In this document: in pieces, positions 1 through 7,841 of the stretch
Layout of the letters: every line of letters begins with the position of its first letter
Position numbering within the stretch: the first letter of the stretch is position 1
Source of the DNA: Sphingobacteriaceae bacterium
GTDB lineage: Bacteria; Bacteroidota; Bacteroidia; B-17B0; Aurantibacillaceae
Length of the DNA stretch: 64,000 nucleotides
Reading direction: 5' to 3'
Assembly: GCA_016705695.1 (NCBI GenBank)
Contig: JADJLA010000007.1
Span: 114,501 to 178,500 of the forward strand
Made by a program: the position numbers and the translations under genes
Notes under the pieces: model-generated
Databases searched by the model: none
What the model saw: only the letters and a program-made list of their open reading frames with translations
What the model was told of the DNA's origin: nothing

Positions 1-303
1 GTCTTTCCAAACGGTTTCGCCTTCAATGCTTGGCTCAAACGAAAAATACTTTTCTTTTACGGGCGTATTTAATTGCATGGCGCCGCCAAACTCGTTGCTG
101 AGTTTTATTTTAATGGTTGTTCCCGTAGAAACATATCCCGTAGTGAACGCGCTGATGTAGCTAGCAAATTCGGGATTGATCTTTTTGTAAACGCTGTTGT
201 TTGACGAACTGCTTTTGAAAGCGTCTCTATGGTTATAAATAAACACAGTAGAGGCCATCACGGCCACACCGATGGCCATCCATTTGATTTTTGTTAGCAA
301 CAT
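1..303 (-). CDS. Alpha-2-macroglobulin family protein, N-terminal part (cut by window edge)
   Basis: An open frame of 101 codons starts at the ATG read from 303 and runs off the left edge. Residues 1-25 form a signal or membrane segment (KIKWMAIGVAVMASTVFIY). The next part reads INPEFASYISAFTTGYVSTG followed by a beta-rich stretch ending in FEPSIEGETVWKD. This opening is typical of the very large Bacteroidota alpha-2-macroglobulin-like proteins, which are envelope proteins thought to trap proteases. Only the first domain is visible, so the thioester region and total length cannot be checked. It is divergent from the PASTA gene at 477 and shares a 173-bp intergenic region with it. The family call rests on the N-terminus alone. 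Confidence 0.6.
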   Translation of the reverse strand, partial: MLLTKIKWMAIGVAVMASTVFIYNHRDAFKSSSSNNSVYKKINPEFASYISAFTTGYVSTGTTIKIKLSNEFGGAMQLNTPVKEKYFSFEPSIEGETVWKD

Positions 304-476
304 AATAGTTTGGAAATTTAGATTAAAGGTATTGGTTTTTCTTTACCCTGTATTAAATGCAGTATTTAGTATTTGTTACATTTTGTTAACTCTTTTTAAG
401 AGGGCTTGGTAGTGAAAATAAGCTGTTTTTACTGAGTCGAGGTACTAAAAATTTCATTAATTTAGCCCAATTGTAA

Positions 477-1094
477 ATGAAAGACCTTTTAGCTTTTATA
501 AAGACCAAACAATTTTTTACGCACTTCGGTATTGCTCTGGCGTCGCTTGTTATTGTGCTGTTTTTCCTCTTAAAATACCTTAGTTCGTATACCGACCATG
601 GTGAATTTGTGGAGGTTCCCGATTTTAATGAGAAGCGTATTACCGAATTGGGTAGTTTTGTGAAGGATAAAGGGGTAAATTACCTTATAATTGATAGTAT
701 TTATGCTCCCGGTGAAACTCCAGGTATTGTTATAAAGCAAGATCCTAGTGCAAAAAGCAAAGTAAAACACAATAGAAACATATACCTGTACGTTACAAGC
801 ATGGTTGCACCGCAGATCGAAATGCCTAAGTTAACGGATAGGAGCGAGCGCCAGGCAAAGCTGATCATAACAAGTTATGGCTTAAAAGTAGGGTCGGTAA
901 CAACCAAAAATGCCGATTGTAATGGTTGTGTGATAGAACAGATATTTGAAGGAAAGCCAATTGTGGCAGGCCAATTAATAAAAAAGGGAAGTAAAATAAG
1001 TTTGGTGGTAGGGGTAAGAGATGCACATGGATATGCGCCTGATAGTTTAGCCGGGCAAACGGTGGATCCAAATACATTTAACGACGGAGATTAA
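477..1094 (+). CDS. Membrane-anchored PASTA domain protein
   Basis: A 205-residue protein. A short cytoplasmic N-terminus is followed by one membrane helix (about residues 16-36, ASLVIVLFFLLKYLS). Two PASTA repeats follow in the periplasm, at roughly 43-107 and 112-178; both contain the PGxVIxQDP/GCVIEQ-type turn and end in a YLYVTS or ISLVVG strand. PASTA domains bind peptidoglycan stems or beta-lactams in Gram-positive kinases. In Bacteroidota such stand-alone proteins probably bind the cell wall, but the role is not established. There is no kinase domain. The stop codon touches the ATG of the next gene (TAAATG), so it is translated in an operon with the T9SS cargo and probably rluD. A weak -7-like box TAATTTAG lies at 458-465. 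Confidence 0.8.
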   Translation: MKDLLAFIKTKQFFTHFGIALASLVIVLFFLLKYLSSYTDHGEFVEVPDFNEKRITELGSFVKDKGVNYLIIDSIYAPGETPGIVIKQDPSAKSKVKHNRNIYLYVTSMVAPQIEMPKLTDRSERQAKLIITSYGLKVGSVTTKNADCNGCVIEQIFEGKPIVAGQLIKKGSKISLVVGVRDAHGYAPDSLAGQTVDPNTFNDGD

Positions 1095-3017
1095 ATGAAT
1101 ATAGGGATAAAAAAAATAGTTTTAATAGGATCAATGCTTTTATGCGCTGTGCTTTTACGGGCACAAGAAGGTTTACGTCCTATGCACGGCAATCCTAACT
1201 TAATTTATTCTGATCTTAAATCTGCGCAAACATCAAAACAAAACCATTCTGTTTCTAAAGCTGCGGTTCCAAGTTTGAACATTCCGTTTTTTGATGATTT
1301 TAATTATGCTTGCAATTCAGCTTATCCTGCACAGCAATGGTGGGCTGATTCTTCGGTTTATATAAATACAGGAATGGCAAAAGCGCCAATGAGTATTGGT
1401 GTTGCGACTTTTGACGGATTAAATGAAATGGGTTACCCATATAATCCTAATCAAAATTTTACAGCTACTCAAGCTAATGACGCGGATACATTAACATCAC
1501 TGCCAATAAATTTATTTACATCAGGTTCACAAACTTTACAACCTTCGGATAGTATTGCTTTAATATTTTATTATCAGCAAACTGGTAATGGAGATTCCCC
1601 TGAATTACAAGATTCGTTGATGCTTGATTTCTTTAGTCCTTCACAAAGCAAATGGACCAACAGAACTTGGTCGTTAAAAGGAAACATGAATACAAATGGA
1701 TTTGATACTGTTTTTAAACGTGTTTTTGTTTGGGTAACTGATACATCTTTTTTTCATGACGGTTTTAAATTCCGTTTCCGTAACAAAGCGCAAACTTGTG
1801 GCAACTTTGATAATTGGCATATTGATCAAGTGTTTTTAGATAAAGGAAGAAGCATTATTGGCGATACCGCATGGAATGATCTTACCATTGGTTATGTTCC
1901 TGCACCTTTTACCAAAAATTATTCATCAATGCCTTGGTATCAGTTCAACGCCAATCCCCCAAAGGAAATGGCAACGTATTATTCTAATTATATACGTTAT
2001 AATGGAACATCCACTGTAAATACAACTTACGAGTATCGCGCTTTTGATCAAACGAATACTCAAGTAAATTTTGTTTCTTATGGTGCAGCAAATCTTCCTC
2101 CGTTTAAACCGGGCGGATGGCAACATACTGCGGCGCATAAGGTGCCAAGTATTGGTTATACATTTACACCAATGACCGATAGCACTGACTTCACCATTAA
2201 ACATTATATGCAAAATTTCGGCGGTGATATTAGCATAGCAAATGATACAGTGTATCAGAAACAACGTTTCAGAAATTACTTTGCGTATGATGATGGAAAT
2301 TGCGAAACCGGATATTACGTAATGGGTACAGGAGGAAGAATGGCATACAAGTACGACTTGAATGTTACAGATACATTGAGAGGAATGAGAATTTATTTTG
2401 ATCCTGTAGGAGGTTTGAGTTTAGCAGGGAGTTCGTTTAAAATGAAGATAAATATTTATACAGATTCTGGATTTGGTCCGGGTACAAAGATCTTCACCTC
2501 TGATTCTATCTATCCAAAATATTCGCAAACCGGCCACAATAAATTTTACGAATACAAATTTATTACACCACAGATCTTGAGCGCCGGTGTTTACTACATA
2601 GGAATTCAGCAGTTTGTTGCCGGTGGTATTACAATTGGCTTTGATAGAAATTATAATTTCTCTCAAAAATTATTTTACGATTCGGGAAGTGGATGGACAC
2701 AATCTTCATATTATGGTGCTGTAATGATGCGTCCGGTATTTGGACCAAAAATAATTCCGCCTGTTGGTATTAAAGAAAGTGCCATTGAAAATTCTACTTT
2801 CAAAGTGTATCCAAATCCCTCAGATGATCTTGTAAAAATTTGGAATGATAATGATCTTGAAGTTTCTTATTCTGTTTTAAGTATCGATGGAAAAACTTTA
2901 TTGAGTGGAACAGGTTCAGAGATCGATACGCAAAGTTTAACCAATGGAATTTATCTTCTGGTTCTATCTTCGCAAAATGGAATTCAGCAGCGCCAGAAAC
3001 TCATCATCCAACATTAA
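1095..3017 (+). CDS. T9SS type A sorting domain-containing secreted protein
   Basis: A 640-residue exported protein. The signal peptide is about residues 1-23 (ending in LLRAQ). The central region is beta-rich with no enzyme motif I recognise; it contains the stretch HDGFKFRFRNKAQ and a DNWHIDQVFLD motif, as in jelly-roll or MAM-like modules of Bacteroidota surface proteins. The last ~75 residues are a type A C-terminal sorting domain: FKVYPNPSDDLVKIW, then SVLSIDGKTLL and a GIYLLVLSSQNG strand. The family is carried across the outer membrane by the type IX system and then cleaved and anchored. Its ATG immediately follows the PASTA gene stop codon, and rluD starts 6 bp after its end, so a three-gene operon is likely. 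Substrate and function are unknown. Confidence 0.85.
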   Translation: MNIGIKKIVLIGSMLLCAVLLRAQEGLRPMHGNPNLIYSDLKSAQTSKQNHSVSKAAVPSLNIPFFDDFNYACNSAYPAQQWWADSSVYINTGMAKAPMSIGVATFDGLNEMGYPYNPNQNFTATQANDADTLTSLPINLFTSGSQTLQPSDSIALIFYYQQTGNGDSPELQDSLMLDFFSPSQSKWTNRTWSLKGNMNTNGFDTVFKRVFVWVTDTSFFHDGFKFRFRNKAQTCGNFDNWHIDQVFLDKGRSIIGDTAWNDLTIGYVPAPFTKNYSSMPWYQFNANPPKEMATYYSNYIRYNGTSTVNTTYEYRAFDQTNTQVNFVSYGAANLPPFKPGGWQHTAAHKVPSIGYTFTPMTDSTDFTIKHYMQNFGGDISIANDTVYQKQRFRNYFAYDDGNCETGYYVMGTGGRMAYKYDLNVTDTLRGMRIYFDPVGGLSLAGSSFKMKINIYTDSGFGPGTKIFTSDSIYPKYSQTGHNKFYEYKFITPQILSAGVYYIGIQQFVAGGITIGFDRNYNFSQKLFYDSGSGWTQSSYYGAVMMRPVFGPKIIPPVGIKESAIENSTFKVYPNPSDDLVKIWNDNDLEVSYSVLSIDGKTLLSGTGSEIDTQSLTNGIYLLVLSSQNGIQQRQKLIIQH

Positions 3018-3023
3018 TTTCTT

Positions 3024-4094
3024 ATGGTGGAGAACGAAGAATTGGAAGACGCATTTGACGGCGAGGATATTCCCCAACTTTACGAGCATCACAACATAAA
3101 GGTTGAAAAAGGCCAGGCGATGTTGCGTATTGATAAATATCTTTTAACGCGCATTGCACACACCACACGAACACGAATTCAAAATGCCTGCGATGCCGGA
3201 AATGTTTTAGTGAATGGCAAACCAACAAAGTCGAATTACAAAATAAAACCTTTCGATGAGATCTCGGTACAGTTCAGTGTTCCTCCGCGCACATTAGAAG
3301 TTCTCGCAGAGAACATTCCGCTTGAAATAACCTTTGAAGACGATTACTTAGCAATCATCAATAAAAAACCAGGCATGGTTGTTCATCCTGCTTACGGAAA
3401 TTATACCGGAACATTGGTTAATGCAATGCTCTATCATTTTAAAAATCTACCATCCAAACCACAAAAATTAGATAACGATGTTGTTTTAGATAGAGTAGGT
3501 TTGGTGCATCGCATAGATAAAAACACGAGCGGAACTATTATGATCGCCAAAACCGAAAGGGCGATGACGCTTTTATCGAAACTATTTTTCGATCGAGACA
3601 TTGATCGTAAATACGTGGCCATAGTTTGGGGAGACATGAAAGAAGATAGTGGAACCATTGTTGGAAATGTTGGTCGCGATCTTAAGAATCGAAAAGTGAT
3701 GGCGGTTTTTCCCGAAGGAAGCGAATATGGCAAACACGCAGTAACACACTGGAAGGTAATTAAACGTTATGGCTATATTACTTTAATTGAATGTAAACTC
3801 GAAACCGGACGAACTCACCAGATCCGCGTTCACTTCAAAAGTATTGGTCACCCACTATTTAACGACAACGAATACGGTGGCGATAAAATTTTGAAAGGAC
3901 TAAACACCGCCAAGTACAAACAGTTCATTCAAAACTGTTTTGAGATCTTACCCCGCCAAGCTCTTCATGCTAAAACACTTGGCTTTGAACATCCTATCAC
4001 CGGCGAAAAGATGTTCTTTGATAGCGAATTGCCCCAGGATATGCAGCAAATGCTCGAAAAATGGGATGTTTTTGTTAAAAACAAGGGAATTTAA
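3024..4094 (+). CDS. rluD: RluD-family 23S rRNA pseudouridine synthase
   Basis: A 356-residue protein. An S4 RNA-binding domain lies at about 33-85 (LRIDKYLLTRI...VLVNGKPTKSNYKIKPFDEI). The RluA-type catalytic domain follows, with the signature HRIDKNTSG at 162-170; Asp165 is the expected catalytic aspartate. The RTHQIRVH motif near residue 262 is also intact. RluD isomerises uridines in helix 69 of 23S rRNA. RluA-family members differ in target, so the exact positions are inferred from the S4-plus-catalytic architecture. It starts 6 bp after the T9SS cargo gene. The length is typical of the family. Confidence 0.92.
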   Translation: MVENEELEDAFDGEDIPQLYEHHNIKVEKGQAMLRIDKYLLTRIAHTTRTRIQNACDAGNVLVNGKPTKSNYKIKPFDEISVQFSVPPRTLEVLAENIPLEITFEDDYLAIINKKPGMVVHPAYGNYTGTLVNAMLYHFKNLPSKPQKLDNDVVLDRVGLVHRIDKNTSGTIMIAKTERAMTLLSKLFFDRDIDRKYVAIVWGDMKEDSGTIVGNVGRDLKNRKVMAVFPEGSEYGKHAVTHWKVIKRYGYITLIECKLETGRTHQIRVHFKSIGHPLFNDNEYGGDKILKGLNTAKYKQFIQNCFEILPRQALHAKTLGFEHPITGEKMFFDSELPQDMQQMLEKWDVFVKNKGI

Positions 4095-4170
4095 CATCTC
4101 TGTATGTAACTAATTTTCAATTTATTGCGTATACTTGTTAATAAGAAGCGTGTGTTAAACTTTAATTAAC

Positions 4171-4201
4171 TTTGGTTTTTTCACAATAAATCCAATCTTT
4201 G
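4171..4201 (+). promoter_or_regulatory. Bacteroidota-type promoter for the M23 peptidase gene
   Basis: TTTG at 4171-4174 is followed after exactly 19 bp by AATCTTTG at 4194-4201. This is one mismatch from the TAnnTTTG -7 box. Transcription would start near 4207, giving a ~16-nt leader before the GTG at 4223. Confidence 0.5.
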
Positions 4202-4222
4202 CAAAACTTCAATTAAAACTAG

Positions 4223-5197
4223 GTGAAAGTAATTCATAAAATATTCATAATCATTTCATTACTCGTGGTTACATCAAACACGGTTAGTGCATCAGTTTAT
4301 GATGAAAAGAAGCCTGGAGATGATAAGAAGAAAGTGAAGTCAAAAGACGATACTTCGAGCGTTAATACCAACATTGCTAAACTTAGCGAAGACTGTAACG
4401 AGGATGTGGATATTGACACAAGTTTAATTGTTTTTCCAAGTAACGACCTTTATGCCAGTTGGGATACTACCATGGCACATCCATATAACTTTAATGAGGC
4501 ATTTAAGGTTGACAGTGTTGAAATTGATCTTGTTAATCCGGATGCTCCCGGTTTTAAAATGCCATTCAAAGGAAACACAACGAGTGAATTTGGCTGGAGA
4601 CGACGCCGACCGCATTACGGAACAGATATTGACCTGGTAACAGGAGATACAGTTGTTTCGGCATTTGACGGAATGGTTCGCATCGCAAAAGTATGTTACG
4701 GTTATGGTAATTGTATCATTGTTCGTCATAATAATGGTTTAGAAACTGTGTACGGTCACCTTTCGCAAATGAATGTAGAAGTTGGCCAGGTGGTAAAAGC
4801 CGGAGAAATTATTGGTTTGGGTGGAAACACAGGCCGTTCAACTGGCGATCATTTACATTGGGAATTACGTTATTTGGGTCAGGCTATTGACGCGATGGAT
4901 GTTGTTGATTTTAAAAGTGGAAATTTAAAGGACAATTGTTTTGTTCTAAGAAAAACAGATGTTGTTGCGAAGTACGACTTAAGAGCTTTAAAAGGCCGTC
5001 ACCGTAGAGATGTTGGTTTAACCAAAGCAGAATTGGCTTATGCTAAAAAAACAGGCAGTAAATTACACAAAATCAAAAATGGAGATACACTAGGGTATCT
5101 TGCTAAACGTTACCATACAACGGTTGGAGCTTTGTGTAAAAAGAATAAACTGAAGCCAACATCAACCCTTCGTTTAGGGCAACTGATCAAAATTTAA
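4223..5197 (+). CDS. M23 family metallopeptidase with C-terminal LysM domain
   Basis: A 324-residue exported protein using a GTG start; this start gives a clean signal peptide (KIFIIISLLVVTSNTVSA). A charged linker (25-65) is followed by an M23 LytM-type peptidase domain at about 112-232. Every zinc and active-site residue is present: HxxxD at His131/Asp135, His179 in VYGHLS, and the HLH pair His210/His212. So it should be an active endopeptidase that cuts peptidoglycan cross-links, unlike degenerate EnvC/NlpD-type activators. A LysM peptidoglycan-binding domain closes the protein (281-324, HKIKNGDTLGYLAKRY). It is convergent with the LRR gene, overlapping it by 11 bp. Confidence 0.9.
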   Translation: MKVIHKIFIIISLLVVTSNTVSASVYDEKKPGDDKKKVKSKDDTSSVNTNIAKLSEDCNEDVDIDTSLIVFPSNDLYASWDTTMAHPYNFNEAFKVDSVEIDLVNPDAPGFKMPFKGNTTSEFGWRRRRPHYGTDIDLVTGDTVVSAFDGMVRIAKVCYGYGNCIIVRHNNGLETVYGHLSQMNVEVGQVVKAGEIIGLGGNTGRSTGDHLHWELRYLGQAIDAMDVVDFKSGNLKDNCFVLRKTDVVAKYDLRALKGRHRRDVGLTKAELAYAKKTGSKLHKIKNGDTLGYLAKRYHTTVGALCKKNKLKPTSTLRLGQLIKI

Positions 5198-6038
5198 TTT
5201 GACAGTCGGGCAGCAATGCCTTTAATTTATCTATCTCTTCTTGTTCTATTGGATTTCCTCGCAGATCGAGCAATGCTAATTCTTTTAATTCGGTAATGGT
5301 TTCGGGAATGGTTGTTATTTTATTATTGCGAAAAGAGATCATCCGTAACTTTTTAGCCATGTAAATTTCGCTAGGGATCTTTGTGATCGGATTATTTTCT
5401 AAAATAAAAACTTCTAGATTTTGTAAGCGCTCAAAATGTTTGGTAAGGAAATGTGTATTGGTATGGGAGAGATAAAGGAAATTAAGCGACTGCACTTTGA
5501 AAATTTCTTTTGGTAAACTATCCATGATCACATTCTCGACGCTGATGTCCTTTAAATTTTTAATATACTTCAGTGTGGTTGGTAATCGTAAAGTATCATC
5601 TGTATTCCCAAATTTGAACGAGCGCAATTTTTGCAAGTAAACAATTTCCGCAGGGATGCTGTCGATAGCTGTATTTTGTAACTCGAGATACTCGAGATTA
5701 AAAAATGTTTTAAGATTTGTAGGGAAGGCCGTTAAGCTGTTGTTGTACGAAGCAAAATAAGCAAGGTAGTTGAGTTGATTAAAATTTTCGGGATACGTAG
5801 TAATTCCATTTCCGCGCATGCGTAGTGCTAATAGATCTTTAAGCGAACTGAGTTTTGGATATTGTTTTTTTGTGATGGGTTTTAAGTTAAGATCTAGTTT
5901 GTAAACTCTTCCTTTTGCTTTCAATGCTTCATCAAGGTCGGTATAAACCTCACAGCCCATTGGGCCGTATTTATCAAATTCGTTTTGAGCAACGAGTGAT
6001 GTTGTTATGAAACATAAAAGAAGGAGTGATCTTTTCAT
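5187..6038 (-). CDS. Exported leucine-rich repeat protein
   Basis: A 283-residue protein from the ATG at 6038. An upstream in-frame start at 6074 would add 12 residues before the signal peptide and is less likely. The signal peptide is MKRSLLLLCFITTSLVAQ. The mature part consists of leucine-rich repeats of ~23 residues: LKDLLALRMRGNGITTYPEN, LEYLELQNTAIDSIPAEI, LEVFILENNPITKIPSEI and ELALLDLRGNPIEQEEI. These form the SDS22/internalin-like solenoid usually used for protein binding. No catalytic domain or sorting domain is seen, so it is probably periplasmic or a surface-associated adaptor. The last 11 bp overlap the convergent M23 gene. Confidence 0.8.
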   Translation of the reverse strand: MKRSLLLLCFITTSLVAQNEFDKYGPMGCEVYTDLDEALKAKGRVYKLDLNLKPITKKQYPKLSSLKDLLALRMRGNGITTYPENFNQLNYLAYFASYNNSLTAFPTNLKTFFNLEYLELQNTAIDSIPAEIVYLQKLRSFKFGNTDDTLRLPTTLKYIKNLKDISVENVIMDSLPKEIFKVQSLNFLYLSHTNTHFLTKHFERLQNLEVFILENNPITKIPSEIYMAKKLRMISFRNNKITTIPETITELKELALLDLRGNPIEQEEIDKLKALLPDCQIKF

Positions 6039-6098
6039 CTTTGTAAATAAACCAAAAAAAAAAGAAGATGGCAATAAAAGGTATTAACAGGATTGAAT

Positions 6099-6427
6099 TT
6101 TTGGGCGTGCCGGCGAGGCTCACCCCACATACGCTGGAAGTTCGCTCGCCGTCGCGCTTTTCGCTACAAGCCTGCTTGTCCTTTGCAATGTTTGTAGGGC
6201 TCCGGTAGCTCCTAAAGTCGCTTCCTCGCCCAACAAACATTTTGCAAAGTCCTGCGCAGGGCTTTTCGCTACAATCGCTCACGCGGCCGTTAAAGAGAGA
6301 CAGCCGCCTCTTCTTACCGTTTGCGCCAGGGATGCGAAGGGTTTAGCTCTTTTTTGTTTGGCTTTTCGCCAAACAAAAAAAGCCGAGCGAACAGCGAGCC
6401 CGGAGCAGCCCGCCCGGCGCCCAAATA
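6099..6427. repeat. GC-rich interspersed repeat, family A, copy 1 (complete-looking)
   Basis: This is a GC-rich block in an AT-rich genome, filling the gene-free interval between the LRR and SPOR genes. It begins TTTGGGCGTGCCGG and ends CCGGCGCCCAAA, so its ends are inverted repeats. Inside, TTTTCGCTACAA occurs twice (near 6159 and 6266), followed the first time by GTTTGTAGGGCTCCGGTAGC. Positions 6158-6292 match copy 2 at 30007-30150 almost base for base. No coding frame is convincing; a 102-codon frame here is composition-driven. The element is probably a non-autonomous mobile repeat. Confidence 0.75.
6350..6380 (-). terminator. Hairpin terminator downstream of the SPOR gene
   Basis: Thirteen bases at 6350-6362 (TTTTTTGTTTGGC) pair with 6368-6380 around the loop TTTTC. 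The arms are T-rich on both strands, so it could stop transcription from either side. It lies inside repeat A1, ~70 bp past the SPOR gene stop codon. Confidence 0.5.
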
Positions 6428-6451
6428 AAAATGCACTAATAAAAATAAAAA

Positions 6452-7354
6452 TTATTTAGCTTTCACACCATTAATGTAAAGCACCACAAAGCCTTGATGG
6501 CCCTGAGTTTTGAGCTCTTCCATTTTTTTAATGGCTTCTTCTTTGGTTGGAAAACTTCCGGCTAGGATCTTAAAAACACCGGCTTCTTCAACAATAGTTA
6601 CCTTTCCAATATTACTGTACTTAGCCATGCTTGGTTTTGCGCCAAACGAACCAATTTGCACTTTGTATTCTTTTATTTCAATGGATTGCGGCGTAGTATT
6701 GCTGCTATTGGTTGGAGTTATTGCTGCAACAGGAACAACGGTACTTGTTGGAGTAATTGTTTTTGAAACAGGAATGGTGATGTTTACTTTTTTTGGTTCT
6801 TCGGTTTTTGTGATCGCGGTAGTAGGTGTTGTGTTTGCAACGGTTGGAGTTGAAGCAACCGTATTTGTTTTTGCAGGTTCAATTAATTTAGTTTCTGCAA
6901 TAGTTTTATCGCGAGGTGTACCCGGAGTAAATTCAACATGCATAGGGCCATCACTAATTTCTTTGCGAGATTCGCCATCAATGTAAAAATAACGGTGTTC
7001 AAACATTACTTGCCCTGTTGCATTTCCAACTTCCATGATCATGGTTATTGTAAATTCATCTGTTTTTGGACTCTCTACCCAAACCAATTTAGCCTGCTGT
7101 TTTTCGAACGAAAAATTACCATCCTTGCTAATACCTTCCTTTATGGTAACATTAGCCGGCACATCTAATTGATACTTAGAAAAGCTTGAATTTGATCCTT
7201 TTTTTATGGTGATCTCTATAGTGTGCGTACTATAAGCGGCCAATTTATCAGGTATATTGGCGTCGATAGAATTACCACCCGAACCCTGCGAATAACAGCT
7301 GGTTAACAGGGGAAAACAAAGGGCAAAAAGGCTAATTTTTCTGAAAAGTCCCAT
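6452..7354 (-). CDS. SPOR domain-containing lipoprotein
   Basis: A 300-residue protein from the ATG at 7354. The longer in-frame start at 7390 would bury the signal peptide. A type II signal peptide ends in LLTSC, so Cys20 would be lipidated. The first half has a beta-rich region (KLAAYSTHTIEITIKKG...) with no family I recognise. It is followed by a Thr/Pro/Val-rich linker of ~90 residues, likely disordered. A SPOR domain lies at about 226-298 (YKVQIGSFGAKPS...FKILAGSFPTKEEAIKKM...GHQGFVVLYING). SPOR domains bind denuded peptidoglycan at division sites. It is divergent from groES. Confidence 0.85.
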   Translation of the reverse strand: MGLFRKISLFALCFPLLTSCYSQGSGGNSIDANIPDKLAAYSTHTIEITIKKGSNSSFSKYQLDVPANVTIKEGISKDGNFSFEKQQAKLVWVESPKTDEFTITMIMEVGNATGQVMFEHRYFYIDGESRKEISDGPMHVEFTPGTPRDKTIAETKLIEPAKTNTVASTPTVANTTPTTAITKTEEPKKVNITIPVSKTITPTSTVVPVAAITPTNSSNTTPQSIEIKEYKVQIGSFGAKPSMAKYSNIGKVTIVEEAGVFKILAGSFPTKEEAIKKMEELKTQGHQGFVVLYINGVKAK

Positions 7355-7448
7355 ATGTAAATATAGTGAAAATAAATGCAGGAATTTCAAGTGTCAGATT
7401 GGCGTTTTAGGGCTGTCAAACAAGGTAAATTTGACCGAAAAAGCTCAA

Positions 7449-7482
7449 TTGTTCCCATTTGGCATAAATTCTGCTACCTTCG
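7449..7482 (+). promoter_or_regulatory. Putative promoter of groES-groEL
   Basis: TACCTTCG at 7475-7482 is one mismatch from the -7 consensus TAnnTTTG. A TTG at 7449-7451 lies 23 bp upstream, the upper limit of spacing. I see no CIRCE inverted repeat, so HrcA control is not supported. Confidence 0.4.
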
Positions 7483-7522
7483 TATGCGAATTAAAAAAAA
7501 CTAATCTAAAATTCGAATAAAT

Positions 7523-7801
7523 ATGGCAAAAATTAGCGTAAAACCTTTGGCAGATAGAGTTCTAGTTGAAGCAGCAGCGGCAGAAACAAAAACAGCTGGT
7601 GGTATCATTATTCCTGATACAGCAAAAGAAAAACCACAACGTGGAAAGGTAGTAGCGGTAGGAAATGGAAAGCCCGACGAACCAATGACGGTAAAAGTAG
7701 GTGATACTGTATTGTATGGAAAATACGCAGGTACTGAAATTCAAGTAGACGGCAAGGACCTTTTAATTATGCGCGAAAGTGATATTTTCGCAATCATTTA
7801 A
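7523..7801 (+). CDS. groES: Co-chaperonin GroES
   Basis: A 92-residue protein matching the Hsp10 family over its whole length: KPLADRVLVEAAAAETKTAGG (residues 7-27, the conserved beta strand and mobile-loop start), IIIPDTAKEKPQRG, and a C-terminal KVGDTVLYGKYAGTEI plus LLIMRESDIFAII. It caps the GroEL folding chamber as a heptamer in the cytoplasm. It is followed after 40 bp by groEL, the usual operon. The length is normal. Confidence 0.97.
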   Translation: MAKISVKPLADRVLVEAAAAETKTAGGIIIPDTAKEKPQRGKVVAVGNGKPDEPMTVKVGDTVLYGKYAGTEIQVDGKDLLIMRESDIFAII

Positions 7802-7841
7802 TCATCTCATTATCTAATCATCAAATCAACTAATCAAAATC

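Noticed and set aside
5974..6282. 102-codon minus-strand frame
   Set aside because: It lies mostly in GC-rich repeat A1 and overlaps the LRR signal peptide. Its sequence is composition-driven and lacks family features.
6500..6990. Long plus-strand frame (158 codons) opposite the SPOR lipoprotein
   Set aside because: It is an antisense shadow of the Thr/Val-rich linker, and the minus-strand gene has a lipobox and a SPOR domain.
7400..7522. CIRCE element before groES
   Set aside because: I find no TTAGCACTC-type inverted repeat, only a Bacteroidota-type promoter candidate.
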